A stretch of DNA of 64,000 nucleotides from Motilimonas cestriensis. Its GTDB lineage: Bacteria; Pseudomonadota; Gammaproteobacteria; Enterobacterales; CBDFNC01. Below the pieces are notes generated by a model. That model was not told the DNA's origin, did not search any database, and saw only the letters and a list, made by a program, of their open reading frames with translations. Position numbers and translations under genes: made by a program. Positions 18,144-26,958 of the stretch are shown here, piece by piece. Each line of letters begins with the position of its first letter. The stretch's first letter is position 1. The stretch spans positions 62,001 to 126,000 of the forward strand of contig NZ_JAIMJA010000010.1 of assembly GCF_021295315.1 (NCBI RefSeq), written 5' to 3'.

Positions 18144-19457
18144 TTATGCATTAGCTGCCGCTTTATTCATCACTTCGTCGAAAGTTGTTTCTTTTTCCAC
18201 CACTTTCGCTTTTTCTAGTATGAACTCAACAGCTTGCTCTTCTAGTGCAACATTTTGAATGTTTTGTAGCGCTTCTTTGTTACCTTTGTAATAAGCAACA
18301 ACTTCAGCTGGGTCTTCGTAAGCAGAAGCGGCATTTTCGATAATAGCGTCTACACGTGCTTCGTCAACTTTTAGCTCATTGCTACGAATCACTTCACCTA
18401 ATAATAGGCCAACTTTTACGCGACGTACTGCTTGCTCTTCAAACAATTCAGCTGGAAGCTCAGGCATGTTTTTCGGGTCCATTTGGCCACCGAAACGTTG
18501 CATTGCTTGTTGACGAAGTACATCAACTTCACTTGCAACAAGTGATTTAGGCACGTCGATTTCATTAGCGTTAACTACTGCATCAAGTACTTGTTCTTTA
18601 ACACTGTTTTTAAGTGTTTGCTCAAGTTCACGAGTCATGTTCTTTTTAACTTCAGTTTTAAGCGCTTCAATATCACCGCTTTCTACGCCGAATTTTTTAA
18701 CAAATTCTTCGTTGATTTCTGGTAATTCAAGAGCTTCAACTTTAGACAAAGTAATCGCAAACTTAGCTGCTTTACCTTTTAGGTTTTCAGCGTGGTACTC
18801 TTCAGGGAAAGTCACGTCGATGTCAAAAGACTCACCTGCTTTCTTACCTTTAACGCCATCTTCAAAGCCTGGGATCATACGGCCAGCACCAATTGCTAGT
18901 TTGAAGCCTTCAGCTTTACCGCCGTCAAACTCTTCACCATCGATTGTACCTACGAAATCAATCGTCGCTTGGTTTTCGTCTGCTGCAGGTGCATCTACTT
19001 CAACCCAAGTTGCGTGCTGCTTTTGCAGTGTAACTAGCATGTTGTCTAAGTCTGCATCGGTCACAGTTGCAGTTTTCTTTTCAACTTCTAGCGCAGCGAA
19101 ATCACCTAATGCTACTTCAGGGTAAACTTCAAATGTCGCAACAAAAGTGAAATCTTCACCCGCTTTACGCTCAGTTGGCTCCAGTGCAGGCGCGCCAGCT
19201 GGGTTAAGCTTTTCAGCCATGATAGCTTCAAAGAAGTTGCGTTGCATCAGTTCGCCAGCAACTTCGTTAGAAACAGCCGCACCAAAACGTTTTTGGATAA
19301 CTTTAGCCGGTACTTTACCAGGACGGAAACCGTCAATGCGTTGTGTCTTTGCTAGTTGACCTAAACGACGGTTTAGTTCTTGATCAAATTTATCACCAGA
19401 AACAGTGATAGTCAGACGGCGTTCTAGTCCTTGAGTCGTCTCTACAGAAGCTTGCAT
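18144..19457 (-). CDS. tig: trigger factor, ribosome-bound chaperone
   Basis: 437 residues. The N-terminal ribosome-binding domain includes the signature [17 protein letters not shown] (about 44-60). The FKBP-type isomerase domain lies at about 160-245 ([19 protein letters not shown]), and a helical substrate-cradling C-terminal domain follows. It binds ribosomal L23 and shields nascent chains. Codon use is strongly biased, as expected for an abundant protein. The start has a good SD-like GAGGTAAT stretch. Confidence 0.96.
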   Translation of the reverse strand: MQASVETTQGLERRLTITVSGDKFDQELNRRLGQLAKTQRIDGFRPGKVPAKVIQKRFGAAVSNEVAGELMQRNFFEAIMAEKLNPAGAPALEPTERKAGEDFTFVATFEVYPEVALGDFAALEVEKKTATVTDADLDNMLVTLQKQHATWVEVDAPAADENQATIDFVGTIDGEEFDGGKAEGFKLAIGAGRMIPGFEDGVKGKKAGESFDIDVTFPEEYHAENLKGKAAKFAITLSKVEALELPEINEEFVKKFGVESGDIEALKTEVKKNMTRELEQTLKNSVKEQVLDAVVNANEIDVPKSLVASEVDVLRQQAMQRFGGQMDPKNMPELPAELFEEQAVRRVKVGLLLGEVIRSNELKVDEARVDAIIENAASAYEDPAEVVAYYKGNKEALQNIQNVALEEQAVEFILEKAKVVEKETTFDEVMNKAAANA

Positions 19458-19727
19458 TATATTACCTCAAATCTGTTCGGCATCGTTTGGCCGAAATATG
19501 TCTTTCAAAAGGTAGCAAACTACCTTTTATTGCTAAAAAGTCAAGACAGGCTATGCCTGTCCTTGAAAATGGTATGGTTTATAGGTGCGAACCTAGAATT
19601 TGACGCAGCATTATAGCGATGCTTTGCCATTGAGTCGAGAATACAAATGCAGCAATTAGTGAAGATGGTCGCAATAAATGGCTTATTTGGGGTAAAAAGC
19701 CATTTAATTGCGATATTAGGGAGTTGT
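19458..19727. other. intergenic region between cheV and tig
   Basis: The 270 bases hold no convincing gene. Visible structures are a small hairpin (AAAGGTAG/CTACCTTT, about 19508-19528), GACAGGC-TAT-GCCTGTC at 19545-19561, and a longer imperfect stem CGCAATAAATGGCT/AGCCATTTAATTGCG at 19670-19712. The last, just after the cheV stop, is the probable cheV terminator although it lacks a T run. The tig promoter must lie in the left part. Confidence 0.5.
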
Positions 19728-20675
19728 TTAATCTTTACCGAGAATTTGCTTTAATCTCGTTTGCGCCACATCTACTAATAGATCCGGCTGAAACTTAGAA
19801 ATAAATGCATCACAACCCACTTTCTCTACCATAGCATTGTTAAAGCTACCACTAAGAGAGGTATTTAAAGCAATAAAAAGGTCACTCATCCTTGGGTCAT
19901 TACGTACTTCATAGGTAAGTTTGTAACCGTCCATCACTGGCATTTCTGCATCCGTGATCAACAGTAAAATCTCGTCTGTTACCGTCTTTCCTTCGTCACA
20001 CCATTGTTTTAGTTTCTTCAACGCTTCCATGCCATTTTCAACCCCGATAACTTCTAATCCAAGCTGCTCAAGGGTATCGGATACTTGTCTTCTGGCGGTT
20101 GCAGAGTCATCAGCATGCAATACTTTTCTGCCGACAAATTCATTGACAATGTCTGCGTCTAAAGTGCCATCTGAGATCTTAATATTATAAGTAACGATTT
20201 CAGCAAGTACTTTTTCAACATCAATAATTTCAACCAGCCGTTGCTGTTCTTCGTGTTCAACCTTAGTGATAGCAGTAAGATAATGCGCCTTACCGACAGT
20301 GTTCGGCGGCGGCATGATATTCTGCCAGGTTAAATTGACGATATTTTCAACTTTGCCGACCAAAAACCCCTGCACCGAACGATTATATTCCGTAATAATC
20401 AAATTACAGGTTTCATCCACTGGCAAGGGACGCATCCCAATGGCTTCACGAAGATTTATCACCGGAATACTCTGCCCCCGCAACGTCGCCACGCCACATA
20501 CTTTGGGGTGTGAGTTTGGCAAAGCGTTTAGAGCGGGCAACTTCACCACTTCTTTTACTTTAAATACGTTAATCGCAAACAACTGCGAACTTTGTAAACG
20601 GAACATTAACAACTCTAAGCGGTTCTCGCCCACTAGCTGAGTTCGCTGATCAACAGCATCTAGAATGGTCGCCAT
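19728..20675 (-). CDS. cheV: chemotaxis coupling protein CheV (CheW-receiver fusion)
   Basis: 315 residues. A CheW-like domain occupies about 15-165 (LLMFRLQSSQLFAINVFKVKEVV, GVATLRGQSIPVINLREAIG). A receiver domain occupies about 185-310 with the phospho-acceptor aspartate in LLITDAEMPVMDGY and the lysine in FISKFQPD. CheV couples methyl-accepting receptors to CheA and its phosphorylation tunes adaptation. It stands alone here without other chemotaxis genes. Confidence 0.93.
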   Translation of the reverse strand: MATILDAVDQRTQLVGENRLELLMFRLQSSQLFAINVFKVKEVVKLPALNALPNSHPKVCGVATLRGQSIPVINLREAIGMRPLPVDETCNLIITEYNRSVQGFLVGKVENIVNLTWQNIMPPPNTVGKAHYLTAITKVEHEEQQRLVEIIDVEKVLAEIVTYNIKISDGTLDADIVNEFVGRKVLHADDSATARRQVSDTLEQLGLEVIGVENGMEALKKLKQWCDEGKTVTDEILLLITDAEMPVMDGYKLTYEVRNDPRMSDLFIALNTSLSGSFNNAMVEKVGCDAFISKFQPDLLVDVAQTRLKQILGKD

Positions 20676-20803
20676 GCCTACCTCTGATGTTCATTATTAG
20701 TTATGATACGCCCGACAAGCTTATCTGCATTTTAGTATAGGCAAATAAGTTTACCCTTAATCTCAGCCATTTTTTATCTGTCATTACTTGGTATTAAAAA
20801 ACT

Positions 20804-21127
20804 ATGCGCGATTTAACATTTACGGGATTAAAAGCCCACCCGTTAGCAGTATTGATTATGTTCGTTCTATCCACTGCCGTTTTTAGTTATGGCTGTTTCG
20901 ACATTAGTTCGCACTTAAATCAAGTGTCTCAACTCAATGATAGCAATTTTCTAACACTCTTAAAGGATAGAACAAACGGTAAAGGATATTTACTCAGTGG
21001 GTTATTTACTTTACTACTAACCCTTTATGCTGTTGGTGGTTACCGTAGCCATGCTATTTATCGCTGGCTCAGTTGGTCTGGGATAGGATTAGCGGTCGCG
21101 TTTATTGGCTTTATTTTGATTATCTAA
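20804..21127 (+). CDS. hypothetical small membrane protein
   Basis: 107 residues with three hydrophobic segments (about 14-32, 62-78 and 86-106). I do not recognise a family. It is divergent from cheV and convergent with pyrC, separated from pyrC by a palindromic hairpin. The ribosome-binding site is weak, but length, membrane pattern and exclusive use of the gap support a real gene. Confidence 0.65.
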   Translation: MRDLTFTGLKAHPLAVLIMFVLSTAVFSYGCFDISSHLNQVSQLNDSNFLTLLKDRTNGKGYLLSGLFTLLLTLYAVGGYRSHAIYRWLSWSGIGLAVAFIGFILII

Positions 21128-21136
21128 TGAACCATA

Positions 21137-21162
21137 GCCAATACTGAAGCTTCAGTATTGGC
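21137..21162. terminator. 26-base palindrome between converging genes
   Basis: GCCAATACTGAA-GC-TTCAGTATTGGC is a perfect inverted repeat between the 107-residue membrane-protein gene and pyrC, which converge here. It has no T run; I take it as a bidirectional terminator or transcript-end stabiliser. Confidence 0.6.
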
Positions 21163-21173
21163 CATTGCTTCAA

Positions 21174-22208
21174 TTATTTAACTTGCCAAGTCATCATTTC
21201 ACCCGCTTTAATCGGCACCACTTTATCGCTACCAAAAGACATCAGCTCAGGCACGGCCCACTCACATTTTTCTAAAGTGATGGTATCACTATTACGCGGC
21301 AAACCATAAAAATCAGGGCCATTGAAACTAGCAAAGGCTTCTAGGTTGCCTAATGCATTCATCATTTCAAACGCTTCTGCGTACAACTCAATAGCAGCAT
21401 GAGCAGTGTAAGAGCCGGCACAGCCACAAGCCGACTCTTTGGCACCTTTTGCATGAGGCGCAGAGTCTGTGCCTAAAAAGAACTTTTTATTGCCACTGGT
21501 TGCCGCTTCTAACAAAGCTTGTTGGTGCGTATTACGCTTAAGAATGGGCAAACAGTAAAAGTGCGGTTTGATTCCACCAACAAGCATATGGTTACGGTTA
21601 TAGAGTAAGTGATGCGCAGTAATGGTGGCGCCAACATTGCTCGGTGCTTGGGATACAAACTCAACAGCATGTTTGGTGGTAATGTGCTCCATCACTATTT
21701 TCAAGTTAGGGAATCTTGCCACTAATGGCTTCATCACTCGCTCAATAAACACCGCTTCACGGTCAAAAATATCAATGTCATGATGGGTCACTTCACCGTG
21801 AACCAACAATAACATACCCACTTCTTCCATTGCCGCAATCGCTGGCGCAATGTTGTCTACCGACGTCACACCAGAGTCAGAATTGGTCGTCGCGCCGGCT
21901 GGATAAAGCTTAGCGGCATACACCACACCACTGGCTTTAGCTTTACGAATTTCATCGGCAGTGGTGTTATCGGTTAAATACAGCACCATTAAAGGCTCAA
22001 AATGCGCTGCTTTATTGTTCGCCATAATGCGCGCGCGGTAGTCTAGCGCACCTTGGGTATCGGTTACGGGTGGCACTAGATTAGGCATAATAATGGCACG
22101 ACCCATATAGCGACTAATATCGCGCGTGGTATCAGCTAACACATCGCCGTCACGTAAATGCACATGCCAATCGTCGGGGCGTGTAATGGTTAAAGAAGTA
22201 GTCGACAT
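21174..22208 (-). CDS. pyrC: dihydroorotase
   Basis: 344 residues of the short PyrC type (E. coli 348). The metal-binding HVHLRDG motif lies near residue 15, the carboxylated-lysine region reads AAKLYPAG, and the catalytic aspartate lies in FLGTDSAPH. It cyclises N-carbamoyl-aspartate to dihydroorotate in pyrimidine synthesis, in the cytoplasm. It is monocistronic, between slyD and the palindrome. Confidence 0.96.
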   Translation of the reverse strand: MSTTSLTITRPDDWHVHLRDGDVLADTTRDISRYMGRAIIMPNLVPPVTDTQGALDYRARIMANNKAAHFEPLMVLYLTDNTTADEIRKAKASGVVYAAKLYPAGATTNSDSGVTSVDNIAPAIAAMEEVGMLLLVHGEVTHHDIDIFDREAVFIERVMKPLVARFPNLKIVMEHITTKHAVEFVSQAPSNVGATITAHHLLYNRNHMLVGGIKPHFYCLPILKRNTHQQALLEAATSGNKKFFLGTDSAPHAKGAKESACGCAGSYTAHAAIELYAEAFEMMNALGNLEAFASFNGPDFYGLPRNSDTITLEKCEWAVPELMSFGSDKVVPIKAGEMMTWQVK

Positions 22209-22325
22209 TGATATTCTCCAAATGCTGATAATGGGTGCAGTTTAAAATAAAATATGCTGCGAGTCATTGACTTAACGTCTTTAGCAAACGCTCAAGTTCA
22301 ACCTGCTCAGGCGCTAAGTTTAAGA

Positions 22326-22351
22326 TTAAAAAAAAGGAGCTTTCGCTCCTT
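22326..22351 (-). terminator. slyD terminator
   Basis: The minus strand forms AAGGAGC-GAAA-GCTCCTT followed by a run of eight T. It lies between slyD and pyrC. Confidence 0.9.
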
Positions 22352-22365
22352 AGTAAAAAAATCGA

Positions 22366-22842
22366 TTAGTGCTGATGACCGCCTTCACCATGAGCATGCT
22401 TATGAGCAATTTCTTCTTCAGTAGCAGGGCGTACGCCAACAACCTTCATGTCGAAGGTAAGGGTTTTACCTGCAAATGGATGGTTAGTGTCAACGGTGAT
22501 CATAAACTTACCTACTTTCACTACCGTCACTTGGCGCGCACCATTGTCGGTATTGATTTGTGCAATCATACCCGGCAGCCATTTTTTAGCGCCTTGTAAA
22601 TGCTTTACTGGCACACGTTGTACTGCGCCTTCTTGACGTTCACCGTATGACTCTTCAGGCGTTAACGTTACCTTAACCTGATCGCCCTCAGCCTTGCCTT
22701 CAAGAGCGGCTTCAACACCCGCTAACATGTTGTTTTGACCATGAAGGTAAGCAATTGCTTCACCTTTGCTGGTTTCCAGTAGCGTGCCATCTTGGTCGGT
22801 TAATTCATAAGAGAACTGCACTACGGTATTCTTTTCGATCAT
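22366..22842 (-). CDS. slyD: SlyD-type FKBP peptidyl-prolyl isomerase
   Basis: 158 residues. The FKBP part begins MIEKNTVVQFSYELTDQDGTLLE, with an insert-in-flap chaperone domain between AYLHGQNNMLAGVEAALEG and NHPFAGKTLTFDMKVVGVR. A short His-rich tail (HKHAHGEGGHQH) can bind metal ions such as Ni(II) or Zn(II); the tail is shorter than in E. coli SlyD. It could equally be called an SlpA/SlyD-family protein. It is cytoplasmic, since no signal peptide is seen. Confidence 0.9.
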   Translation of the reverse strand: MIEKNTVVQFSYELTDQDGTLLETSKGEAIAYLHGQNNMLAGVEAALEGKAEGDQVKVTLTPEESYGERQEGAVQRVPVKHLQGAKKWLPGMIAQINTDNGARQVTVVKVGKFMITVDTNHPFAGKTLTFDMKVVGVRPATEEEIAHKHAHGEGGHQH

Positions 22843-22975
22843 CTTAAATGCTCTTAGCTAACTAAATTTGACGCCGACTTTATCAATCGCGCCGCGTTGA
22901 CTCAAATATATTTTACGCTCATGGCCAACGCTATATTAATATAAGCCGTCATAGCCATCACTAAATAGGATTAAC

Positions 22976-23116
22976 ATGAGCCAGAAAAAAGTCAGTGCAG
23001 AAGAGCTCGCCCTGTGGATAGAGCAAGTACATAATAGTAGCTGTTGCAGCGACATAGCCAATCAAGAGTGTAAACAAGAACAACCAAAAACTGAGCAACA
23101 AGATAACCATGAATGA
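22976..23116 (+). CDS. 46-residue small protein overlapping the TIGR02444 gene
   Basis: The frame starts ATG at 22976 after a GGA-type site and encodes 46 residues with a CC pair and a further Cys (NSSCCSDIANQEC), Glu/Gln-rich at the end. Its last eight bases overlap the start of the next gene (ATGAATGA), an arrangement that couples translation. No family is recognised. Good spacing, start site and coupling make it a plausible real gene; it could alternatively be a leader peptide. Confidence 0.55.
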   Translation: MSQKKVSAEELALWIEQVHNSSCCSDIANQECKQEQPKTEQQDNHE

Positions 23117-23582
23117 CTTGTGGCGCCAGTGTGAGGCTCTTTATAACGCCAACACTCAACCTACACTATTGCAGCTTCAAAATGAATTTGCACTCAATGT
23201 CAATTTGCTGTTATTGGCTTTATTCCTAGATAAAAAAGGGCTACAGCTCAGCGCAGAGCGCTGGCAACGGTTAAGCGAACAAGCAGAGCGTTATGAACGC
23301 TGTATTCTTCGCCCTTACCGCTTGGCTCGACAACAGCTAAAAACGCAGCGTACGCCGCAAAACTACCAACAAATATTAGCCATAGAACTGATATTAGAAC
23401 GCGCCTTACAGCAGCAATTATGGCAAGCGCATCTCGCCGAGCAACGCCTCGCGGCACAGACAACTTCGCACCGTAGCATGCCTAAAAATGGCCAGCGTTA
23501 CCTTGCGATCCGAACAATAAATAACAAAAAAACCACTAACCTATTCAATAAATTAGCTAAACTCACGGCAGTAACGACTTAA
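23109..23582 (+). CDS. TIGR02444/DUF2390 family protein
   Basis: 157 residues, all helical and soluble. The start LWRQCEALYNANTQPTLLQLQNEFALNVNLLLLALFLDKKGL is the family signature. Function is unknown; it is a conserved gammaproteobacterial family. Translation appears coupled to the 46-residue frame upstream. Confidence 0.85.
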   Translation: MNDLWRQCEALYNANTQPTLLQLQNEFALNVNLLLLALFLDKKGLQLSAERWQRLSEQAERYERCILRPYRLARQQLKTQRTPQNYQQILAIELILERALQQQLWQAHLAEQRLAAQTTSHRSMPKNGQRYLAIRTINNKKTTNLFNKLAKLTAVTT

Positions 23583-23614
23583 ACCATTCCATCATTGCGA
23601 TAAAAGGAACTGAC

Positions 23615-24802
23615 ATGCGCATACTCTATTTTGTTAGCTTACTGCTACTTTCAACATTCAGCCTAGCGGCGCCAACATGGAACGAAATAAAGCAACAAGC
23701 CCAAGGACAAACCATTTATTTTTATGCTTGGGGTGGCTCACAAACCATCAATGATTATATTCAGTGGGCCGGCGATCAAGCCAAACAACAATATGGTATT
23801 AAGGTCATTCATGTAAAAGTATCCGACACCGGCACCGTGGTTAATCAAGTGTTAGCGGAAAAAACAGCGGCCAACCATAGTAAAGGGAAAGTAGACCTCA
23901 TCTGGATCAACGGTGAAAACTTCGCCGCCATGAAAGAGCAACAACTGCTATTTGGCCCTTTCACTGCCAACTTACCCAATATGAAATACACAGATGCCAC
24001 TGAAAAACCCTCTATCGCGGCCGACTTTACTGTGCCAGTTGATGGTTTAGAAGCGCCTTGGGGCATGGCACAATTGGTATTTATGGCTGATAGCGCGCGA
24101 GTCAAAAACTTTCCTCGCTCGATGAATGAGCTGTTTCAATTTTTGCAGCAAAACCCCGGTCAGTTTAGCTACCCAAAACTGCCTGATTTTCATGGCATGA
24201 CATTTGTTAAGCAAGCCTTAATCGAAACCACCAACAGCAACCCAGCGCTTTATGATGACGTGAGCAAAGCTGACTTTTCTAAAGTAACCGCGCCACTGTG
24301 GCAATTCCTTGATCAATTGCACCCTCTAATGTGGCGCAAAGGTAATGCATTTGTGTCTAGCCAAGCCCAGCTAAAAGCCAAATTAAACGATGGCGAAATC
24401 AGCATCGCACTCAGCTTTAATCCCAATGATGCCGCAAACAGTATCAGTAACAACGAGCTACCAGCGAGCGTGAAGTCTTATGTGCATCAAGGCGGTAGTT
24501 TAGGTAATACTCACTTTGTGGCCATTCCATACAATTCGTCAAACACCGCTGCGGCTCAGGTTTTTGCTAACTGGTTAATGTCACCTCAAGCGCAAGCACG
24601 TAAGGCAGACCCACAAGTATGGGGCGATCCAACCGTGTTAAGCATGCACACCCTTACACCTCAGCAGCAGGCCATATTTAATCAAATCAAGCGCCCCCCT
24701 GCCAGCTTAAGTGAAGCTGATTTGGGCCCTATTTTACTTGAGCCTCACCCAAGCTGGGTTGCGGCCATTGAGCAAGCTTGGTTACGTCGTTACGGCCAGT
24801 AA
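23615..24802 (+). CDS. ynjB: YnjB-like ABC transporter substrate-binding protein
   Basis: 395 residues with a signal peptide (MRILYFVSLLLLSTFSLA|AP). The mature part begins TWNEIKQQAQGQTIYFYAWGGSQTINDYIQW, typical of the YnjB family of periplasmic binding proteins. AAGGA lies 8 bases before the ATG. In E. coli ynjB is followed by the permease ynjC and the ATPase ynjD; neither follows here. A MITE-like element begins three bases after the stop codon instead. The ligand is unknown. Confidence 0.88.
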   Translation: MRILYFVSLLLLSTFSLAAPTWNEIKQQAQGQTIYFYAWGGSQTINDYIQWAGDQAKQQYGIKVIHVKVSDTGTVVNQVLAEKTAANHSKGKVDLIWINGENFAAMKEQQLLFGPFTANLPNMKYTDATEKPSIAADFTVPVDGLEAPWGMAQLVFMADSARVKNFPRSMNELFQFLQQNPGQFSYPKLPDFHGMTFVKQALIETTNSNPALYDDVSKADFSKVTAPLWQFLDQLHPLMWRKGNAFVSSQAQLKAKLNDGEISIALSFNPNDAANSISNNELPASVKSYVHQGGSLGNTHFVAIPYNSSNTAAAQVFANWLMSPQAQARKADPQVWGDPTVLSMHTLTPQQQAIFNQIKRPPASLSEADLGPILLEPHPSWVAAIEQAWLRRYGQ

Positions 24803-24805
24803 TCG

Positions 24806-25102
24806 CTAGGGTCTGTTGATCTTTCGTGATTGTTTTTGCAGCGAATTGTTGGGTATTTATACAAAACGTTCGTTGTGGCCAGCACCTTTGTGGCATAGTG
24901 AACTACGCCACAAAGGCGCTAACGCAGTAGAAATGACCAACAAACGCTGTCCTACGGATTCGGCTAAAAGCGTTTTGCCCATCGTTGAGCAGTATTTACT
25001 TAGAATGCTAAGCTACACACTGCTCGCCTTGCTCAAAACGCTTTTAGACAGGGTGTCCCCCGCTCGAACAAAAATCAACCAGCAAAGATCAACAGACCCT
25101 AG
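24806..25102. mobile_element. MITE-like element with 19-bp perfect terminal inverted repeats
   Basis: The ends CTAGGGTCTGTTGATCTTT (24806-24824) and its exact complement (25084-25102) enclose about 297 bases. The outer CTAG occurs at both ends and is itself palindromic, so it could be a four-base target duplication of the YTAR type used by the IS5 subgroup. Internal stems are CCTTTGTGGC/GCCACAAAGG around 24885-24916 and CTAAAAGCGTTTTG (24964-24977) with its complement (25034-25047). No transposase is encoded; a 108-residue open frame across it has no recognisable domain and follows the stems. Likely a non-autonomous repeat. Confidence 0.85.
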
Positions 25103-25103
25103 A

Positions 25104-25131
25104 CAAAAAAAGACCCGCACTGTGGCGGGTC
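25104..25131 (-). terminator. motY terminator
   Basis: The minus strand forms GACCCGC/GCGGGTC with a five- to six-base loop followed by TTTTTTTG. It lies immediately beside the MITE-like element. Confidence 0.85.
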
Positions 25132-25161
25132 AAAACGGTTAAAAATTGATTCGTTAGACGT

Positions 25162-26034
25162 TTATATTTCTTCTTCACGCCCGATGGATATCACCACTCG
25201 GCGGTTTTTAGGTCGTTGCACTTCTGAACGGTTATCGGCAATGTGGCGTTTCTCACCGTGGCCCTCAACGGTGAACTTACTCGGATCCACGCCCAGCTCA
25301 GTCAAATAAGCTTTCACACTTTCCGCGCGTTTTTCTGATAATTGCTGGTTACTCCAACGACCGCCATAACTATCAGAATAACCATCAATAAGAATGATGT
25401 TCACTGCTTCGTCATAACGTAAATACTCACCTATCATTTTTAATCTTTGCTTAGAGTGGCGCGTTAAATCACTGCCATTTTTCACATAATTTAAAATGCT
25501 AAATGAAATATCTTCAAAGCTGTAAGGTAATAGTCCTGACACGCAATCGTTAAAATCTAAATACTTCTGTCTGAAGTTCACCGCAGATAGTGCAACCTGA
25601 GTGACTTCATCTTGATTGTACCAATCACTAAAAATAAAAGTGGGAAACTGTCCCTCTTCTAGCTCGCTCAGCATCGCCCAAGCATTTTTGCCGTTTAAGT
25701 AACCGTCAAAGCCTTCATGAAATTTAACCAGGGTAATGTCGTTAGCCGCAACACCCGGCCGCCAAGAGGGGGGCACCGAGCGTAAAGTCACTTGCCGGGT
25801 AGCAGGAGTCTCACGCTTACCGTCCAAATCAAAATCAATATTAACGGATTTACTGGCGCGTACGGTGAATCGAGCATTACCAAAGCGAGGAATATTATGA
25901 TCTAGGGTGCATTCAATGGGATTAGCTTTCGTCACCTCCCAAACTGAATTGGTTAGATCTGCGCTGTAAATTTTATTTGATGCTAATGCTGACGGTGACA
26001 ACATCAGCATAATCAACCATTTCCAATTCGCCAT
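25162..26034 (-). CDS. motY: sodium-driven flagellar motor protein MotY
   Basis: 290 residues. After a signal peptide (about 1-18) comes the MotY N-terminal domain (SVWEVTKANPIECTLDHNIPRFGNARF..., VTLRSVPPSWRPG, KFHEGFDGYLNGKNAWAMLSELE). An OmpA-type peptidoglycan-binding domain follows (about 175-288: IDGYSDSYGG, SEKRAESVKAYL, VEGHGEKRHIADN, NRRVVISIGR). MotY forms the T-ring that anchors PomAB/MotX stators of polar flagella in Vibrio and Shewanella. It is monocistronic. Confidence 0.95.
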   Translation of the reverse strand: MANWKWLIMLMLSPSALASNKIYSADLTNSVWEVTKANPIECTLDHNIPRFGNARFTVRASKSVNIDFDLDGKRETPATRQVTLRSVPPSWRPGVAANDITLVKFHEGFDGYLNGKNAWAMLSELEEGQFPTFIFSDWYNQDEVTQVALSAVNFRQKYLDFNDCVSGLLPYSFEDISFSILNYVKNGSDLTRHSKQRLKMIGEYLRYDEAVNIILIDGYSDSYGGRWSNQQLSEKRAESVKAYLTELGVDPSKFTVEGHGEKRHIADNRSEVQRPKNRRVVISIGREEEI

Positions 26035-26216
26035 ATCTAAATTCCATTGTCGCTATGATATTAATATCATCAAAGCTGAACTTGATGAAAATTTGAGAAT
26101 AGATTTCCCATACTAGCTTTGTATCGGCGCTGAATAAATAACCTTTAATATATTTTCCAGCCTTATCACAAAAACTCTGGCATAATTGGCCGTTTTTAAA
26201 CTAGCTAGCTTTAACT

Positions 26217-26864
26217 ATGACTGATGAAATCAAAAACGGCGACTCCCCGTTAGCAAAAAGATTCCGTGGCTATTTTCCTGTCGTTATCGATGTGGAAACC
26301 GCTGGTTTTAATCCGCGCACCGATGCGTTGTTAGAAATTGCCGCCGTATTAACCACCATGGATGAAGACGGCTGGTTGATCCCAAGTAAAACCCTGCATT
26401 TTCACGTAGAGCCGTTTGAAGGGGCTAATTTAGAGCAGGCAGCATTAGACTTTAACGGCATTGACCCGCACAATCCGCTGCGCGGCGCGGTCACCGAATA
26501 CGATGCCCTGCATGAAATATTCAAAGTGATTAGAAAAGAGCAAAAAGCCCACGGCTGTAATCGTTCCATCATGGTGGCGCACAATGCCGCGTTTGATATG
26601 GGCTTTGTTAACGCAGCGATTGAACGCGCCAATTTAAAACGCACACCATTCCACCCTTTTGCTAGCTTTGATACCGCCACCCTAGCAGGATTAACCTTAG
26701 GCCAAACCGTACTTGCCAAGGCCTGTAAAACCGCCAATATCCCCTTTGACAACAAAGAAGCGCACAGCGCCCTGTATGATACTGAGCGCACTGCTGAACT
26801 GTTTTGTTATATGGTTAACCGCTGGAAAGCACTGGGTGGCTGGCCGTTAATGGAACAAGAGTAA
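26217..26864 (+). CDS. rnt: ribonuclease T
   Basis: 215 residues, DEDD 3'-5' exonuclease. Exo I is [10 protein letters not shown] near residue 22, Exo II lies in [12 protein letters not shown], and Exo III in [14 protein letters not shown]. It trims the 3' ends of tRNA and other stable RNAs. The last 72 coding bases and the next 18 are repeated 1.6 kb downstream in a diverged copy, suggesting that foreign DNA was inserted at the 3' end of this gene. Confidence 0.96.
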   Translation: MTDEIKNGDSPLAKRFRGYFPVVIDVETAGFNPRTDALLEIAAVLTTMDEDGWLIPSKTLHFHVEPFEGANLEQAALDFNGIDPHNPLRGAVTEYDALHEIFKVIRKEQKAHGCNRSIMVAHNAAFDMGFVNAAIERANLKRTPFHPFASFDTATLAGLTLGQTVLAKACKTANIPFDNKEAHSALYDTERTAELFCYMVNRWKALGGWPLMEQE

Positions 26865-26882
26865 TTGAAAAGCGGGCCTACT
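26793..26882. repeat. direct repeat copy 1: rnt 3' end
   Basis: About 90 bases covering the last codons of rnt, its stop and the first half of its terminator-like stem. Copy 2 at 28424-28513 differs at six positions, five of them silent in the rnt frame. Here the downstream stem partner is missing: the sequence continues as ACTTAGCTATACCCAATC instead of completing the stem. Confidence 0.85.
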
Positions 26883-26892
26883 TAGCTATACC

Positions 26893-26937
26893 CAATCAAC
26901 TTGAAGATGTATGTTTCAAGCATCTCTAGGTTGATTG
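26893..26937. repeat. REP-like imperfect palindrome
   Basis: CAATCAACTTGAAGATG and CATCTCTAGGTTGATTG form an imperfect inverted repeat around an 11-base centre, preceded by TATACC. It sits between rnt and the converging desaturase gene and may serve as a bidirectional terminator. A related ATACCCAA/TTGGGTAT element occurs at 53849-53898. Confidence 0.5.
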
Positions 26938-26958
26938 AGCATAAATACAACGATTTTA

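Noticed and set aside
18637-19125. A 162-codon open frame opposite tig
   Set aside because: It is a Ser-rich antisense shadow caused by the codon bias of trigger factor.
24816-25142. A 108-codon open frame across the MITE-like element
   Set aside because: It runs from one terminal repeat through the other and into the motY terminator, follows stem sequences, has no domain and no ribosome-binding site.
26402-26791. A 129-codon minus-strand open frame inside rnt
   Set aside because: It mirrors the conserved RNase T sequence and has no start signal.
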